DNA of 64,000 bases from Oscillospiraceae bacterium. Lineage in GTDB: Bacteria > Bacillota > Clostridia > Oscillospirales > Acutalibacteraceae. Under the pieces are notes generated by a model. The model was not told the origin of the DNA and did no database searches. It saw only the letters and a list, made by a program, of their open reading frames with translations. The DNA lies in the NCBI GenBank assembly GCA_029225165.1, contig JAQXVY010000033.1:20511-84510 (forward strand). Reading direction: 5' to 3'. The translations under genes were made by a program, and so were the position numbers. Of the stretch, positions 25,853 through 34,267 are shown in pieces; the first letter of the stretch is position 1, and each line of letters opens with the position of its first letter.

Positions 25853-26776
25853 ATGAAAGAACAAAGTAACAAAATAAAAAATAAAACAGCTGTTGCCTTG
25901 GGTTTCTTTGACGGAATACACCTTGGTCACAGGGCTGTTATCGGCGAAATGATAAAAGCGTCAAATGAATGTGGACTTGTTTCCTCTGTCTATACATTCT
26001 GCAAAAACCCCGCATCTCTCTTTGGGAAAAGTGTGGAAGTCCTTACACCAAACGATGAGCGACTTCACATATTAAATGAAATGGGTGTTCAGCAGGTTGT
26101 TTATGATGATTTTGAAAAGATAATGAATTTAGAGCCTTTGGAATTTGTAGAGGAAGTCCTTGTAAAAAGGTTTAATGCATCAAGGGTTTTCTGCGGATTT
26201 AACTATCATTTCGGCAAAGGCGGTACAGCGGATTCACAGGTGCTTAAGGACTTGTGTGGAAGACACGGTATTGATGTAACTGTTGTTGACCCTGTTATAT
26301 TTGAGGGTGAACCTGTAAGCAGTACAAGAATCAGAAAGCTGATTAAACAGGGCGACATAATAAAAGCAAACAACCTTTTAGGTCACAGATTCGGCTTTTC
26401 CTCGGTAATAGAGGAGGGCAACCACATTGGCAGACTTATGGATACCCCAACAATTAACCAAAAGCTCCCCGAAAACCTTGCAATACCCAAGTTTGGTGTG
26501 TACACCAGCATTGTAACAGTTGAGGGAGTAGAGTATGCCGGAGTAACCAATATCGGCGTAAAGCCAACTGTGGGTGAATATAAGCCCCTATCCGAAACAT
26601 GGTTGCCGTTATATACGGGAAAAGACCTTTACGGCAAGAAAACAGACATTCGCCTTGTATGCTTTCAGCGACCGGAAAAAAAGTTCAGCTCAATAGAGGA
26701 ACTTCAGTCTGCAATAAAAAAAGACGGCAAAGATGCCCTTGAAAACCTCAGTCGGATGGGAGTTAGGAGTATTTAG
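25853..26776 (+). CDS. ribF: Bifunctional riboflavin kinase / FAD synthetase (RibF), divergent kinase domain
   Basis: 307 residues with the RibF architecture. The N-terminal FAD synthetase nucleotidyltransferase domain has GFFDGIHLGH (17-26), CGFNYHFGKGG and SSTRIRKLI. The C-terminal riboflavin kinase domain starts near residue 180. It makes FMN and FAD from riboflavin. The kinase part is unusual: the glycine-rich segment reads GRLMDTPTIN where GxxxGFPTxN is normal, and the catalytic loop reads ETWLPLYTG instead of the usual E-x-H-x-x-D/N-F pattern, though the Glu is kept. It is not beside truB/rbfA as in many Firmicutes. Kinase activity should be treated as uncertain, and a second RibF elsewhere is possible. 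Confidence 0.88.
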   Translation: MKEQSNKIKNKTAVALGFFDGIHLGHRAVIGEMIKASNECGLVSSVYTFCKNPASLFGKSVEVLTPNDERLHILNEMGVQQVVYDDFEKIMNLEPLEFVEEVLVKRFNASRVFCGFNYHFGKGGTADSQVLKDLCGRHGIDVTVVDPVIFEGEPVSSTRIRKLIKQGDIIKANNLLGHRFGFSSVIEEGNHIGRLMDTPTINQKLPENLAIPKFGVYTSIVTVEGVEYAGVTNIGVKPTVGEYKPLSETWLPLYTGKDLYGKKTDIRLVCFQRPEKKFSSIEELQSAIKKDGKDALENLSRMGVRSI

Positions 26777-26785
26777 TTAAACTCC

Positions 26786-26986
26786 TGTCATTCCCAGCCA
26801 CCACTCTGTCATTCCCAGCCATCACTCTGTCATTCCCAGCCACCACTCTGTCATTCCGAGCGTAGCGAGGAATCTGAAAGGAAAGCAGTCGTGCTTAAAC
26901 CAACACCAATAGGTTATATGAAAGTATGATTTTCCTATCAAAAGAGCAGTAAAGGTGGGGGATTCCTCGACAAGCTGGTCATGACA
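26786..26986 (+). repeat. 147-bp family element (138 bp), with amplified left ends
   Basis: The element itself is 26849-26986, lacking about 9 bases near the left end. Before it, CTGTCATTCCCAGCCACCA is repeated three times (26786-26848). No gene is visible in 26777-27212. Confidence 0.8.
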
Positions 26987-27212
26987 ATAGGGTTATCCTA
27001 CAAAATACATATTCACTATTCACTATTATCTCATAACTACATAAACCAAAACCAATTTTCCATTTTCAACCCCCTTTCCACTCTTAGGGTGTATTGAACA
27101 AATTATGAACAAGATTTTACTATTTATTTAACTAATCTTCCTATAAATTTTCATTGGTAAAATTTTAGGTAATATTCACAAAGAAATAAAATTTATTTAG
27201 TAATATTGCTAA

Positions 27213-27242
27213 TTGAAAAAAAGACCGGTAATTGACTATAAT
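27213..27242 (+). promoter_or_regulatory. Sigma-70-type promoter for the starch-binding-type protein gene
   Basis: TTGAAA, 18-base spacer, TATAAT; the start codon is 47 bases downstream. Confidence 0.7.
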
Positions 27243-27288
27243 ATAAGTGCGTTTAAAGATGCAAAATTTTAAAGGAGGTTTTTCAGAA

Positions 27289-29478
27289 ATGAAAACAAAA
27301 AAGATTGTTAGTCTTCTTCTCACAGTTCTGATGGCTTGCTCCGTATTTGCAGGTCTTTCAGTTTCTGCTGAAGATACTACACACACCTACACTGCTGTAG
27401 GCGACGCTGCTTTTCTTGGAGAGGCTTGGAAACCTGCAAATGCAGTTAATGACTTGATTCCTCAGTCAGACGGCACATACAAAATAACTTACACAGGCGT
27501 TGCAAAGAGCGACCTTTACACAGTTAAGGTTGCAGAAGACCACGCATGGACCAACTCATTCGGTGCTGCTTTAGGCGACGACGGAAACATTGAATTCTCT
27601 GTTCCTGAGGATGGTGCAACAGTTGACATCATTCTCACAGTTCAGGGAACAAAGGAAAAGGAAGTTGACGGTGTTCTTACAACATTAAACGACGGTTTTG
27701 TACAAGTTCTCGTTAACGGTGCTGCTGCTCCTGGCAAGGTTGTTCCAGAGGTTACAGAGCACTACATCGCCGGTGAACCAGGCCTTTGTAACGGTGTTAC
27801 TTGGGGCCAGGCTGCTCCTGAAAACAAGATGACAGCTAATGAAGATGGTTCTTACGAAATCACAATTAAAGGTGTTCAGCCTAAGGAAGGCGAGTTGCCT
27901 TATGAATTCAAGGTAACAACAAACGGTGCTTGGGAACCAGCTTACGGTTACGATGGACTCATCGGACCTGGCGGTGCTAATGTTCAGATTATGATTACAG
28001 AGGCTGACTCAACAGTTAAGATCGTTCTTACAAAGGATCTCTTTGTTCAGGCTTTTGTAAACGGTGTTAAGGTTAGCCCAGACCCAGTTCCAACTGAGCC
28101 GGAACCAACAGCTACAACAAACGACAAGGGCGAAACAAGCCTTATCACATACGGTGGCGGTTTCTTCTATCCTCCACAGGGTGTTGAGTGCAACAGATAC
28201 TTCTTCCAGATGCCAAGGGATGTTGTTGACAAGGACGGCAAAGTTCAGAACTGGTACACATTCAACAACGCAACAGCTACCTGCTACTGGTGGGATGGCG
28301 AATATGCTTGTGAGTCATGGCAGAAGTCTTATCAGATGAAGGCTTCAGGTCTTGACGACATCTACTACATTGATGTTCCATCAAATGTTGGCACAATCAT
28401 CTTCTCTAACGGTATCGACGGCGGTCCTGCACCTGCAGAAGGTGAAGAAGCTGGTCCAAACTGGGGCAAAAACTGCCAGACAGTTAACATCGGTGCTGAG
28501 TACTACGAGCCAACTGAAAATCCAAACTACCCAGAAGGTACAGAATCATTCAACAACATGATTTACATTGTTGATGTTAACAATGTTACACTTAACGAGC
28601 TTTCTCTCGCACCAACATGCGGTGGCGAGTGGAGATATCTCCATGCTGACGGTTCTATCGACTACACAAAGGGTACAATCTTTGAACCAAAGGGCATCAG
28701 CGTAACAACTGACAAGACAGCTGTTACACTTAAGAATGGTGCTTCTACAACTGTAAAGGCAACTGTTAATGGCGGCGACCTCGGTTACACAACTGAGTGG
28801 GCTTCTTCTAACGAAAAGGTTGCTGTTGTTGACCAGAACGGTAAGATCACTGCTAAGGGCAAGGGTAAAGCTGACGTAACAGTTAAGGTACAGAACCCAG
28901 GCAGCGAAACAGACGTATTCGTAGCAACAGTTAAGGTTACAGTTACACAGCCTGTTACAAGCGTTAGGGCTTCTTCTGTAACAGTTTACAATGGCAAGAC
29001 AGCTAAGATTAAGGTTACTGTATCTCCTTCAAATGCAAGCAATAAGGCAGTTACTTACTCATCAAGCAACAAGAGCGTTGCAACTGTTACATCCGCAGGC
29101 GTTGTAAAGGGCGTTAAGCCTGGTACAGCTTACATCACAGTAAAGGCTAAGGATGGCAGCGGCAAGTATACTAAGTGCAAGGTAACAGTTAAGCAGCAGA
29201 AGGCTACAAAGGTTAACCTCAGCAAGACAAAGGCTACTATTGCTAAGAAGGGCAAGACTGTAAAGATTAAGGCTACACTTGCACCTTCAAACGTTTACAA
29301 CAAGGCTATCACAGTTAAGTCTGATAAGACTAAGATTGTAAAGGTTAAGACAGCTAAGATTAAATCCGGTCAGTCCGCTACACTCGCTGGTGTAAAGAAG
29401 GGTACTGCAAAGGTTAAGTTTACAGCTGCTGACGGCTCTAAGAAGTCTGCAACATGTAAGGTAACAGTTAAGAAGTAA
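27289..29478 (+). CDS. Secreted putative starch-binding surface protein with BIG2 tail
   Basis: 729 residues from ATG at 27289 (AAAGGAGG ten bases upstream). Signal peptide 1-26. Two related modules at about 30-145 and 152-260 share DLYTVKVAEDHAWTNSFG and YEFKVTTNGAWEPAYG, the signature of X25-type modules found in pullulanases. An aromatic-rich module at about 285-465 (YTFNNATATCYWWDG, DDIYYIDVPSNVGTIIFSNG, NCQTVNI) fits the CBM25/26 starch-binding pattern. Three BIG2 repeats follow to the Lys-rich end KVTVKK. There is no catalytic domain, dockerin or sortase motif. Starch-adherence proteins of this sort are known from Ruminococcus bromii; assignment here is by pattern recognition. Confidence 0.75.
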   Translation: MKTKKIVSLLLTVLMACSVFAGLSVSAEDTTHTYTAVGDAAFLGEAWKPANAVNDLIPQSDGTYKITYTGVAKSDLYTVKVAEDHAWTNSFGAALGDDGNIEFSVPEDGATVDIILTVQGTKEKEVDGVLTTLNDGFVQVLVNGAAAPGKVVPEVTEHYIAGEPGLCNGVTWGQAAPENKMTANEDGSYEITIKGVQPKEGELPYEFKVTTNGAWEPAYGYDGLIGPGGANVQIMITEADSTVKIVLTKDLFVQAFVNGVKVSPDPVPTEPEPTATTNDKGETSLITYGGGFFYPPQGVECNRYFFQMPRDVVDKDGKVQNWYTFNNATATCYWWDGEYACESWQKSYQMKASGLDDIYYIDVPSNVGTIIFSNGIDGGPAPAEGEEAGPNWGKNCQTVNIGAEYYEPTENPNYPEGTESFNNMIYIVDVNNVTLNELSLAPTCGGEWRYLHADGSIDYTKGTIFEPKGISVTTDKTAVTLKNGASTTVKATVNGGDLGYTTEWASSNEKVAVVDQNGKITAKGKGKADVTVKVQNPGSETDVFVATVKVTVTQPVTSVRASSVTVYNGKTAKIKVTVSPSNASNKAVTYSSSNKSVATVTSAGVVKGVKPGTAYITVKAKDGSGKYTKCKVTVKQQKATKVNLSKTKATIAKKGKTVKIKATLAPSNVYNKAITVKSDKTKIVKVKTAKIKSGQSATLAGVKKGTAKVKFTAADGSKKSATCKVTVKK
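28978..29477 (+). repeat. Near-identical 0.5-kb direct repeat (BIG2-coding), copy B
   Basis: Partner of 16651-17148. Runs such as GTTTACAATGGCAAGACAGC and AAGGTTACTGTATCTCCTTC are identical in both. Confidence 0.9.
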
Positions 29479-29516
29479 TTTTAATTAGTTCTTAATAAAT
29501 CTTATAACTAACAACG

Positions 29517-29545
29517 ACACCCACCTGTTTTCAGGTGGGTGTTTT
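29517..29545 (+). terminator. Terminator after the starch-binding-type gene
   Basis: ACACCCACCTG-TTTT-CAGGTGGGTGT followed by TTTG. Confidence 0.93.
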
Positions 29546-29589
29546 GACTTTTGTTTTCCCTTTTCAAACCGGTATTTTGCCTTACAGCC

Positions 29590-29825
29590 AGCCTCCTTTG
29601 TGTAAAGTATTCCCTTACTAAGGGAAATGCCCCGTAGGGGCAAAGGGTTTGCTGCTTTCGCCAGAAAGAGGCGAACCGCTTGCGGTGGAGGGTTTGTTCG
29701 CAGGCATTTGAGGTTTAGGAAATACTTGGATAGGAAATTTAAAGCAGTAGAATCTAAGCCGACACCTAAAGGTCATATGAAATTAAGATTTCTATAAAAA
29801 GACGAGTGATATAAGTAAAAAATCA
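29590..29825 (+). repeat. Decayed repeat region (family-2 fragment and remnant of the 147-bp element)
   Basis: CCTCCTTTGTGTAAAG, GGGGCAAAGGGTTTGC and CGAACCGCTTGCGGTGGAGG resemble 20455-20545 and 23660-23700. From about 29738, AAAGCAGTAGAATCTAAGCC is a worn 147-bp core. No credible gene lies in 29479-30798. Confidence 0.6.
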
Positions 29826-29832
29826 ATAAAAA

Positions 29833-29871
29833 CTTCCCTACAATGCAATAATTGCATTGCACAAGGGGAAG
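29833..29871 (-). terminator. Isolated long hairpin, terminator-like on the minus strand
   Basis: CTTCCCT...AGGGGAAG encloses ATGCAAT/ATTGCAT. T-rich sequence follows only on the minus strand, where no gene is evident upstream. Confidence 0.4.
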
Positions 29872-30270
29872 AAAAAATCTACAATGGTAGTATAAATGCA
29901 AATTAATTGAGGCTGAATTTGACTAACAGGATTTGCAATAGTCGTTAAACTCTTCAAAACAGATATGGGGAGGGAGGTTGCTATTGTGAATGGACATATG
30001 AGGTTGCATTATTGTTTGGCAATAAGCTTGGGTGGTAATGCCGTTTCTGAAATAGTGATAGTTTCAATTATATGGGGTATTTTGACAAAAATATGTTTGA
30101 TAAATACATGGCATCTTAACAACAATGGTATTTTGAGGCAGTTAGTCGCCGTAAACAAATTTGAGTCAAAGAGTAATACCTCATAATTTCTTATACTCAA
30201 TTTTCAAAATGTGTCAACAATAACAGAGTTAATGTCAACATTAACCCCAAAAATGATGACAATAATCCCC

Positions 30271-30352
30271 AAAGTAAAGGAAAGAAAAGTAAAGAAAAGT
30301 AAAGAAAAGTAAAGGAAAGTAAAGGAAAGTAAAGGAAAGAAAAGTAAAGGAA
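30271..30352 (+). repeat. Tandem 10-bp repeat, AAAGAAAAGT/AAAGGAAAGT
   Basis: About eight units of a nearly all-purine decamer without any open frame worth noting. Confidence 0.85.
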
Positions 30353-30533
30353 AACAAATCAAACAAAATAACAGGAAACAAAACCGAAGGAGAGAAAAGG
30401 AAACTGCTTCGCAGTTTTTTATTCTCACGCTCTTGAAATGTATTTCAAAGTTTTCTATTATCTTTTCAATAATTTCACTTACAACGAACAGCAAATCCTT
30501 TACCACCTCAGCCATTCCGAGGACACCCCCTCC

Positions 30534-30679
30534 TGTCATTCCGAGGAGCGAAGCGACCGAGGAATCTGAAAGGATAGCAGTAGTGCCTAAATCGACACTA
30601 TCAGGTTATAGGAAAGTATGATTTCACTAACAAAATTAGTGGTAAAGTCAGGGGATTCCTCGACAAGCCGGTCACGACA
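30534..30679 (+). repeat. 147-bp inverted-end element, copy 8 (146 bp)
   Basis: TGTCATTCCGAGGAGCGAAG to GCCGGTCACGACA; the right end has decayed. An extra left end (GCCATTCCGAGGACACCCC) precedes it. Confidence 0.8.
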
Positions 30680-30798
30680 GTGTAGTGGTGGAATGACAGT
30701 GGGGGAGAGTTCTCGGAATAACAAGGTAGGAGTTCAGAATGGCAGGGTAGGTAGGTTGGGTTTGTGGGGGTGTTTTCCAAAATACAGTCAGATAATAC

Positions 30799-30835
30799 AA
30801 AAAAACAGGGCTATGCAACTTTCGTGCATAACCCT
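30799..30835 (-). terminator. Terminator after the anti-sigma-type gene
   Basis: On the minus strand AGGGTTATGCA-CGAAAGT-TGCATAGCCCT is followed by GTTTTTTT. Confidence 0.88.
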
Positions 30836-30854
30836 TTATAAATGGCAAAATTAC

Positions 30855-32441
30855 TTAAGAACTTGAATATATATCACTTATGTTTGACTGTGTTTCGTAA
30901 AGCAACCCGCCCTTTTTGTCAAAGGTATAGGTTTTTGTTCTGTTCTCCCCCCAAAAAGAATATGCATTTCTATAGGGTGAATAATGTGCTGTAATAATGC
31001 TGTTTACGCTCCATTTTAACTCCCTGTTGCTTACGGACAGATTTCCTGCATAGGAGCCTTTTGCACTGTAAAATTCCTTTGGTCTGCCACTTTCAAAGTC
31101 ACATACAAGGAGAACAGATGTAAACTCTTCCCTCATTAATTTCAGCATTGTTATTTCGCTTAATTCTTCTAAATTATTACTATACAATGCTGAATTAATA
31201 GGTCTTGCAGTTGCGGAGATATATAATTTTCCGTTAAACTCTGCCATATCCACAAATTCGTAGTCATCTGTTGTTGACCCCAGCTTAAAGGATTTTACAA
31301 TTTTTCCATCTCTGTTCACCTTTACAAATTTGGTGTCGTTCAGGTCGTCGCAATATATGTTATATAGTTCTGCAATATAGTTTTCGCCCGACTTAAAAAC
31401 ATTGTATATATCGGTATATTCTCCTATATTTGCGGTGGTGGTGCTGATTATCTTTCCGCTGTAATCCAAGTGATAAATAACCATATACTTATCCTTATTT
31501 TTTACAAGGTCTTTTGGCGGATTCAGTTCGTGGTAAATTTCGTTATCGGACAGGCTCACAACAAGAAATGTACCGTCCTTGTTTTCACGGGCATAAGCAC
31601 TAAAGCTATGGTGGAAACCATTATCAAGCTTCTTTTTCCACAGCACCTTGCCCTCATTATCAATAAATGCCGACCACATATCCCAGCCTTTGCCATCATA
31701 TCTGTATGGTGTAGTGCCATAGATTAGTACTCCCTTTTCGGTCACTAAATAGTCATCTATTTCAAATTCCTCTACCTCTGCTTGCCAAATCTCACGGCCG
31801 TCAACATATTTAGCTATATATGAACCTTCTATTGTGGTAATGCAGTAATCATAGCCTTCTTCGTCAGTTAACCATTCTTCCTTTTCCCCTCTCACATCAA
31901 ATATATAGTCTACTCTATTTTGTGCAAAGCTATGATCTTCCCTTGTTAATACTCCGCCCTGCATGGGGAGTGAGCTTGCATTTGATTGATACTCATTAAG
32001 GTTGTTTTGGGCAATGTTATATCCCTGTACGCTGTTGATGTAGGTGTTTTTGTGAACCGCTTTAGAATTATTTGAGTAGGTGTAGGAGTCGGTTGTAATG
32101 TCACGATACACATTTTTTATGTCCTCACGGCTCATACCCTTGATGGAAATATTTTTTTCCTTTAGGTATTCCACAGCGTTATTGTATTCAAGTGCCTCGG
32201 CAACAAAGCTTCCAACACCCATAGCCACAATCATTGATACACAAGAGGCAATCAACAGCAGTGTTTTTGTGTTTCTGCCCAATTTCCTTGAGGCTTTGGT
32301 GATGCCTGATTTTCCCATTGTCATAGCCGTTATGCGGTCAAGGGATTTTTCGTCAGCAAGCTCCTCGTCATAATCCTCCAGCAACAAATCAAGCTCTGCC
32401 GGAGAACAATTATCAAAAATATCATTTAGTAACTTTGTCAT
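30855..32441 (-). CDS. Membrane-anchored anti-sigma-factor-like protein
   Basis: 528 residues with one transmembrane helix at about 59-82. The short acidic cytoplasmic N-terminus (NCSPAELDLLLEDYDEELAD) is the size and place expected for a sigma-binding segment. About 440 residues lie outside, with repeated beta-strand patterns (GSYIAKYVDGREIWQAEVEE, AFIDNEGKVLWKKKLDNG, VNRDGKIVKSFKLG) suggesting a beta-propeller-like sensor. Its ATG overlaps the sigma gene stop (ATGA), so the two are coupled. Anti-sigma function is inferred from context and topology, not from a named domain. Signal sensed unknown. Confidence 0.78.
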   Translation of the reverse strand: MTKLLNDIFDNCSPAELDLLLEDYDEELADEKSLDRITAMTMGKSGITKASRKLGRNTKTLLLIASCVSMIVAMGVGSFVAEALEYNNAVEYLKEKNISIKGMSREDIKNVYRDITTDSYTYSNNSKAVHKNTYINSVQGYNIAQNNLNEYQSNASSLPMQGGVLTREDHSFAQNRVDYIFDVRGEKEEWLTDEEGYDYCITTIEGSYIAKYVDGREIWQAEVEEFEIDDYLVTEKGVLIYGTTPYRYDGKGWDMWSAFIDNEGKVLWKKKLDNGFHHSFSAYARENKDGTFLVVSLSDNEIYHELNPPKDLVKNKDKYMVIYHLDYSGKIISTTTANIGEYTDIYNVFKSGENYIAELYNIYCDDLNDTKFVKVNRDGKIVKSFKLGSTTDDYEFVDMAEFNGKLYISATARPINSALYSNNLEELSEITMLKLMREEFTSVLLVCDFESGRPKEFYSAKGSYAGNLSVSNRELKWSVNSIITAHYSPYRNAYSFWGENRTKTYTFDKKGGLLYETQSNISDIYSSS

Positions 32442-32995
32442 ACACTCTCACCTCCAAAAACTTTCTTTAGCTTAGAAATTGCCCTGTGAGTCCTTGTGTC
32501 AACATTCGCAACTGTCATACCAAGGTCTTTTGCAATCTGTTTTGACGACTTGTTGAGATAATACTTTTTGATGATAATTGTGGTGTCGGGTTCACCTAAA
32601 TTTTTCACCTCTTGAAGAACCTGTTTACGCAAATCCTTATCCTCAACATCAATTTCAAAGGAAAATTCGTCCCTAATTTGACCGTATGTGCTTTGGTCGT
32701 CAATAGAAATATTTTTTCCTTTATCCTTACGCAAAATATCTATGGCGTTGTTCCTTGCAAGCACGCACAGCCAGGACTTTAGACTGCTTTCATTGGGGTT
32801 ATACTTGTCCATATTTATGTAAAACTCGCTGAATGTGTTTGCAACGCAGTCCTCAATCTCCGCAGAGTTATAAACAGAATTACTCAGTTTTCCCCTGACA
32901 ACTGCACAAATCAAGGCGGAATATGTTTCTGTCAGCACCCTCATCCCCTCATAAGGCTTTTTCCGCAACAGCCTTATCAGTGCATCATCCCTCAT
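32438..32995 (-). CDS. ECF-type RNA polymerase sigma factor
   Basis: About 185 residues, sigma-70 family without region 1. Region 2 lies near residues 20-95 (AEIEDCVANTFSEFYINMDK, SWLCVLARNNAIDILRK) and region 4 near 125-180 (KKYYLNKSSKQIAKDLGMTV with RTHRAISKLKKVFG). ATG at 32995 has AGGAGGTG upstream; the in-frame TTG before it is unlikely. It is the first gene of a two-gene unit with the membrane anti-sigma-like protein, which overlaps it by four bases. The regulon is unknown. Confidence 0.88.
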   Translation of the reverse strand: MRDDALIRLLRKKPYEGMRVLTETYSALICAVVRGKLSNSVYNSAEIEDCVANTFSEFYINMDKYNPNESSLKSWLCVLARNNAIDILRKDKGKNISIDDQSTYGQIRDEFSFEIDVEDKDLRKQVLQEVKNLGEPDTTIIIKKYYLNKSSKQIAKDLGMTVANVDTRTHRAISKLKKVFGGESV

Positions 32996-33064
32996 CAAAA
33001 CACCTCCTAACTTATTACATACCTATATACGCAGAAAATTTGAAAATCTTACAGTTTGTTTGAT

Positions 33065-33087
33065 AAAAAAGGCTCCCTGTGGGAGCC
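33065..33087 (-). terminator. Terminator after the small membrane protein gene
   Basis: GGCTCCC-ACA-GGGAGCC followed by TTTTTT on the minus strand. Confidence 0.9.
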
Positions 33088-33100
33088 GATAAAGTGTATT

Positions 33101-33391
33101 CTAATTGTCCTTTTTACTTTCAACCTTACCGCAGAAGATGAAGAAAATTCCTACTATCGCCACAAGACAGGCGCCCATTCCGCAGTAGGTGGAAAGGTCG
33201 TTGGGGTCAAGGGAGAAAATTTTTAAGTCCTCTATGTTGGCTAAATTTGTCAGCACAATGGAAGTGATTGTCAGCACAATTCCCAGTGAAAGCAAAATTA
33301 CACCTACCCGAAAAATAGGGTTCCAGCGTGTTTCTTTTTCTCTTTTTCTAAATATTTTTATCAACAAATTCTTAATTCTCTTCATTTTCAT
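33101..33391 (-). CDS. Small two-helix membrane protein
   Basis: 96 residues, not recognised. A basic N-terminus (KRIKNLLIKIFRKREKETR) precedes transmembrane helices at about 27-50 and 70-90 and a charged tail KVESKKDN. Its start lies inside the 3' end of rsmA (20-base overlap; an alternative ATG at 33385 overlaps by 14), so it is translated from the rsmA message, and a good terminator closes the unit. It may be a family of membrane proteins restricted to close relatives; function unknown. Confidence 0.7.
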   Translation of the reverse strand: MKMKRIKNLLIKIFRKREKETRWNPIFRVGVILLSLGIVLTITSIVLTNLANIEDLKIFSLDPNDLSTYCGMGACLVAIVGIFFIFCGKVESKKDN

Positions 33392-34244
33392 ACTCCGTCA
33401 GGCAGTCGGAAAGTCTGCCGAAATCTTCAAGGCTTAATTTTTCTGCTCTGATATTTGTAGGGAGATTTGCCCTTTCTATCAGCATATTTGCCCTGTCCTT
33501 TGGTATCCCCAAGCCTGATGACAGGCTGTTTGATAGTGTTTTTCTCCGCTGTGAAAAGCCTGCCTTGACAACTCGGCGGAAGTCACTTTCCTTTTTCACA
33601 ATAGCATTTGGAGTTTGTGAAATATCCAGCTTGATTACCGCACTGTCCACATTGGGACTTGGCATAAATGAGCCTCTTGACACATTAAAAAGGAGTTGGG
33701 GTTTGCTGTAATAGGCAACAGCCACGGTAACAGCACCGCTTTTTCGTGAGCCGACCTCTGCTGTGAGCCTGTCGGCAGCCTCTTTTTGCACCATAACCGT
33801 AATTGACTTTATCGGCAGTTTTTCCTCCAAAAGCCGCATAATAATGGGGGAGGTGATGTAGTAGGGCAGATTGGCGCACACCACCACATCAAGCCCCTTG
33901 AACTCCTGCTGAATAATGCCCTTAAAGTCAGCCTCCATAACATCACAGTTAATCAGCTTAAAGTTTTTATGCTCCGCCATAGTTTCTGCAAGTACGGGAA
34001 TAAGCCTTTTGTCAAGCTCAATGGACACAACCCTGTCTGCATTTTTGCAAAGCTCGTTGGTGAGAACTCCGATTCCCGGGCCTATCTCCAGTACTCCCAC
34101 ACCATCCGTTGCACCGCACATTGATGCCATTTTGGGGCAGACTGATGGGTTGATGAGGAAATTTTGCCCCATACTTTTGCTGAACTTAAAGCCGTGCCTT
34201 GTGAGAATTTCTTTAATTGTTCCAATGTTAGAAAGTCCGTCCAT
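33372..34244 (-). CDS. rsmA: 16S rRNA (adenine1518-N6/adenine1519-N6)-dimethyltransferase
   Basis: 290 residues, the KsgA/RsmA length. It dimethylates two adenines in helix 45 of 16S rRNA late in small-subunit assembly. Features: FSKSMGQNFLINP at the N-terminus, SAM-binding VLEIGPGIGVLTNEL near residues 51-65, the acidic DKRLIPVLAE, and the catalytic CANLPYYITSPIIMRLL (NLPY). The C-terminal helical domain holds FSQRRKTLSNSL. It lies between a second rRNA-methyltransferase-type gene upstream and a small membrane protein that overlaps its end. Confidence 0.96.
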   Translation of the reverse strand: MDGLSNIGTIKEILTRHGFKFSKSMGQNFLINPSVCPKMASMCGATDGVGVLEIGPGIGVLTNELCKNADRVVSIELDKRLIPVLAETMAEHKNFKLINCDVMEADFKGIIQQEFKGLDVVVCANLPYYITSPIIMRLLEEKLPIKSITVMVQKEAADRLTAEVGSRKSGAVTVAVAYYSKPQLLFNVSRGSFMPSPNVDSAVIKLDISQTPNAIVKKESDFRRVVKAGFSQRRKTLSNSLSSGLGIPKDRANMLIERANLPTNIRAEKLSLEDFGRLSDCLTEYENEEN

Positions 34245-34267
34245 AGTATCTCTTTTCGTAATAATCT

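Noticed and set aside
29965..30200. Short frames on both strands in the gene-free region after the starch-binding-type gene
   Set aside because: No family resemblance and overlapping on opposite strands; surrounding DNA is repeats. A GGGAGGGAGG before 29965 is the only point in favour.
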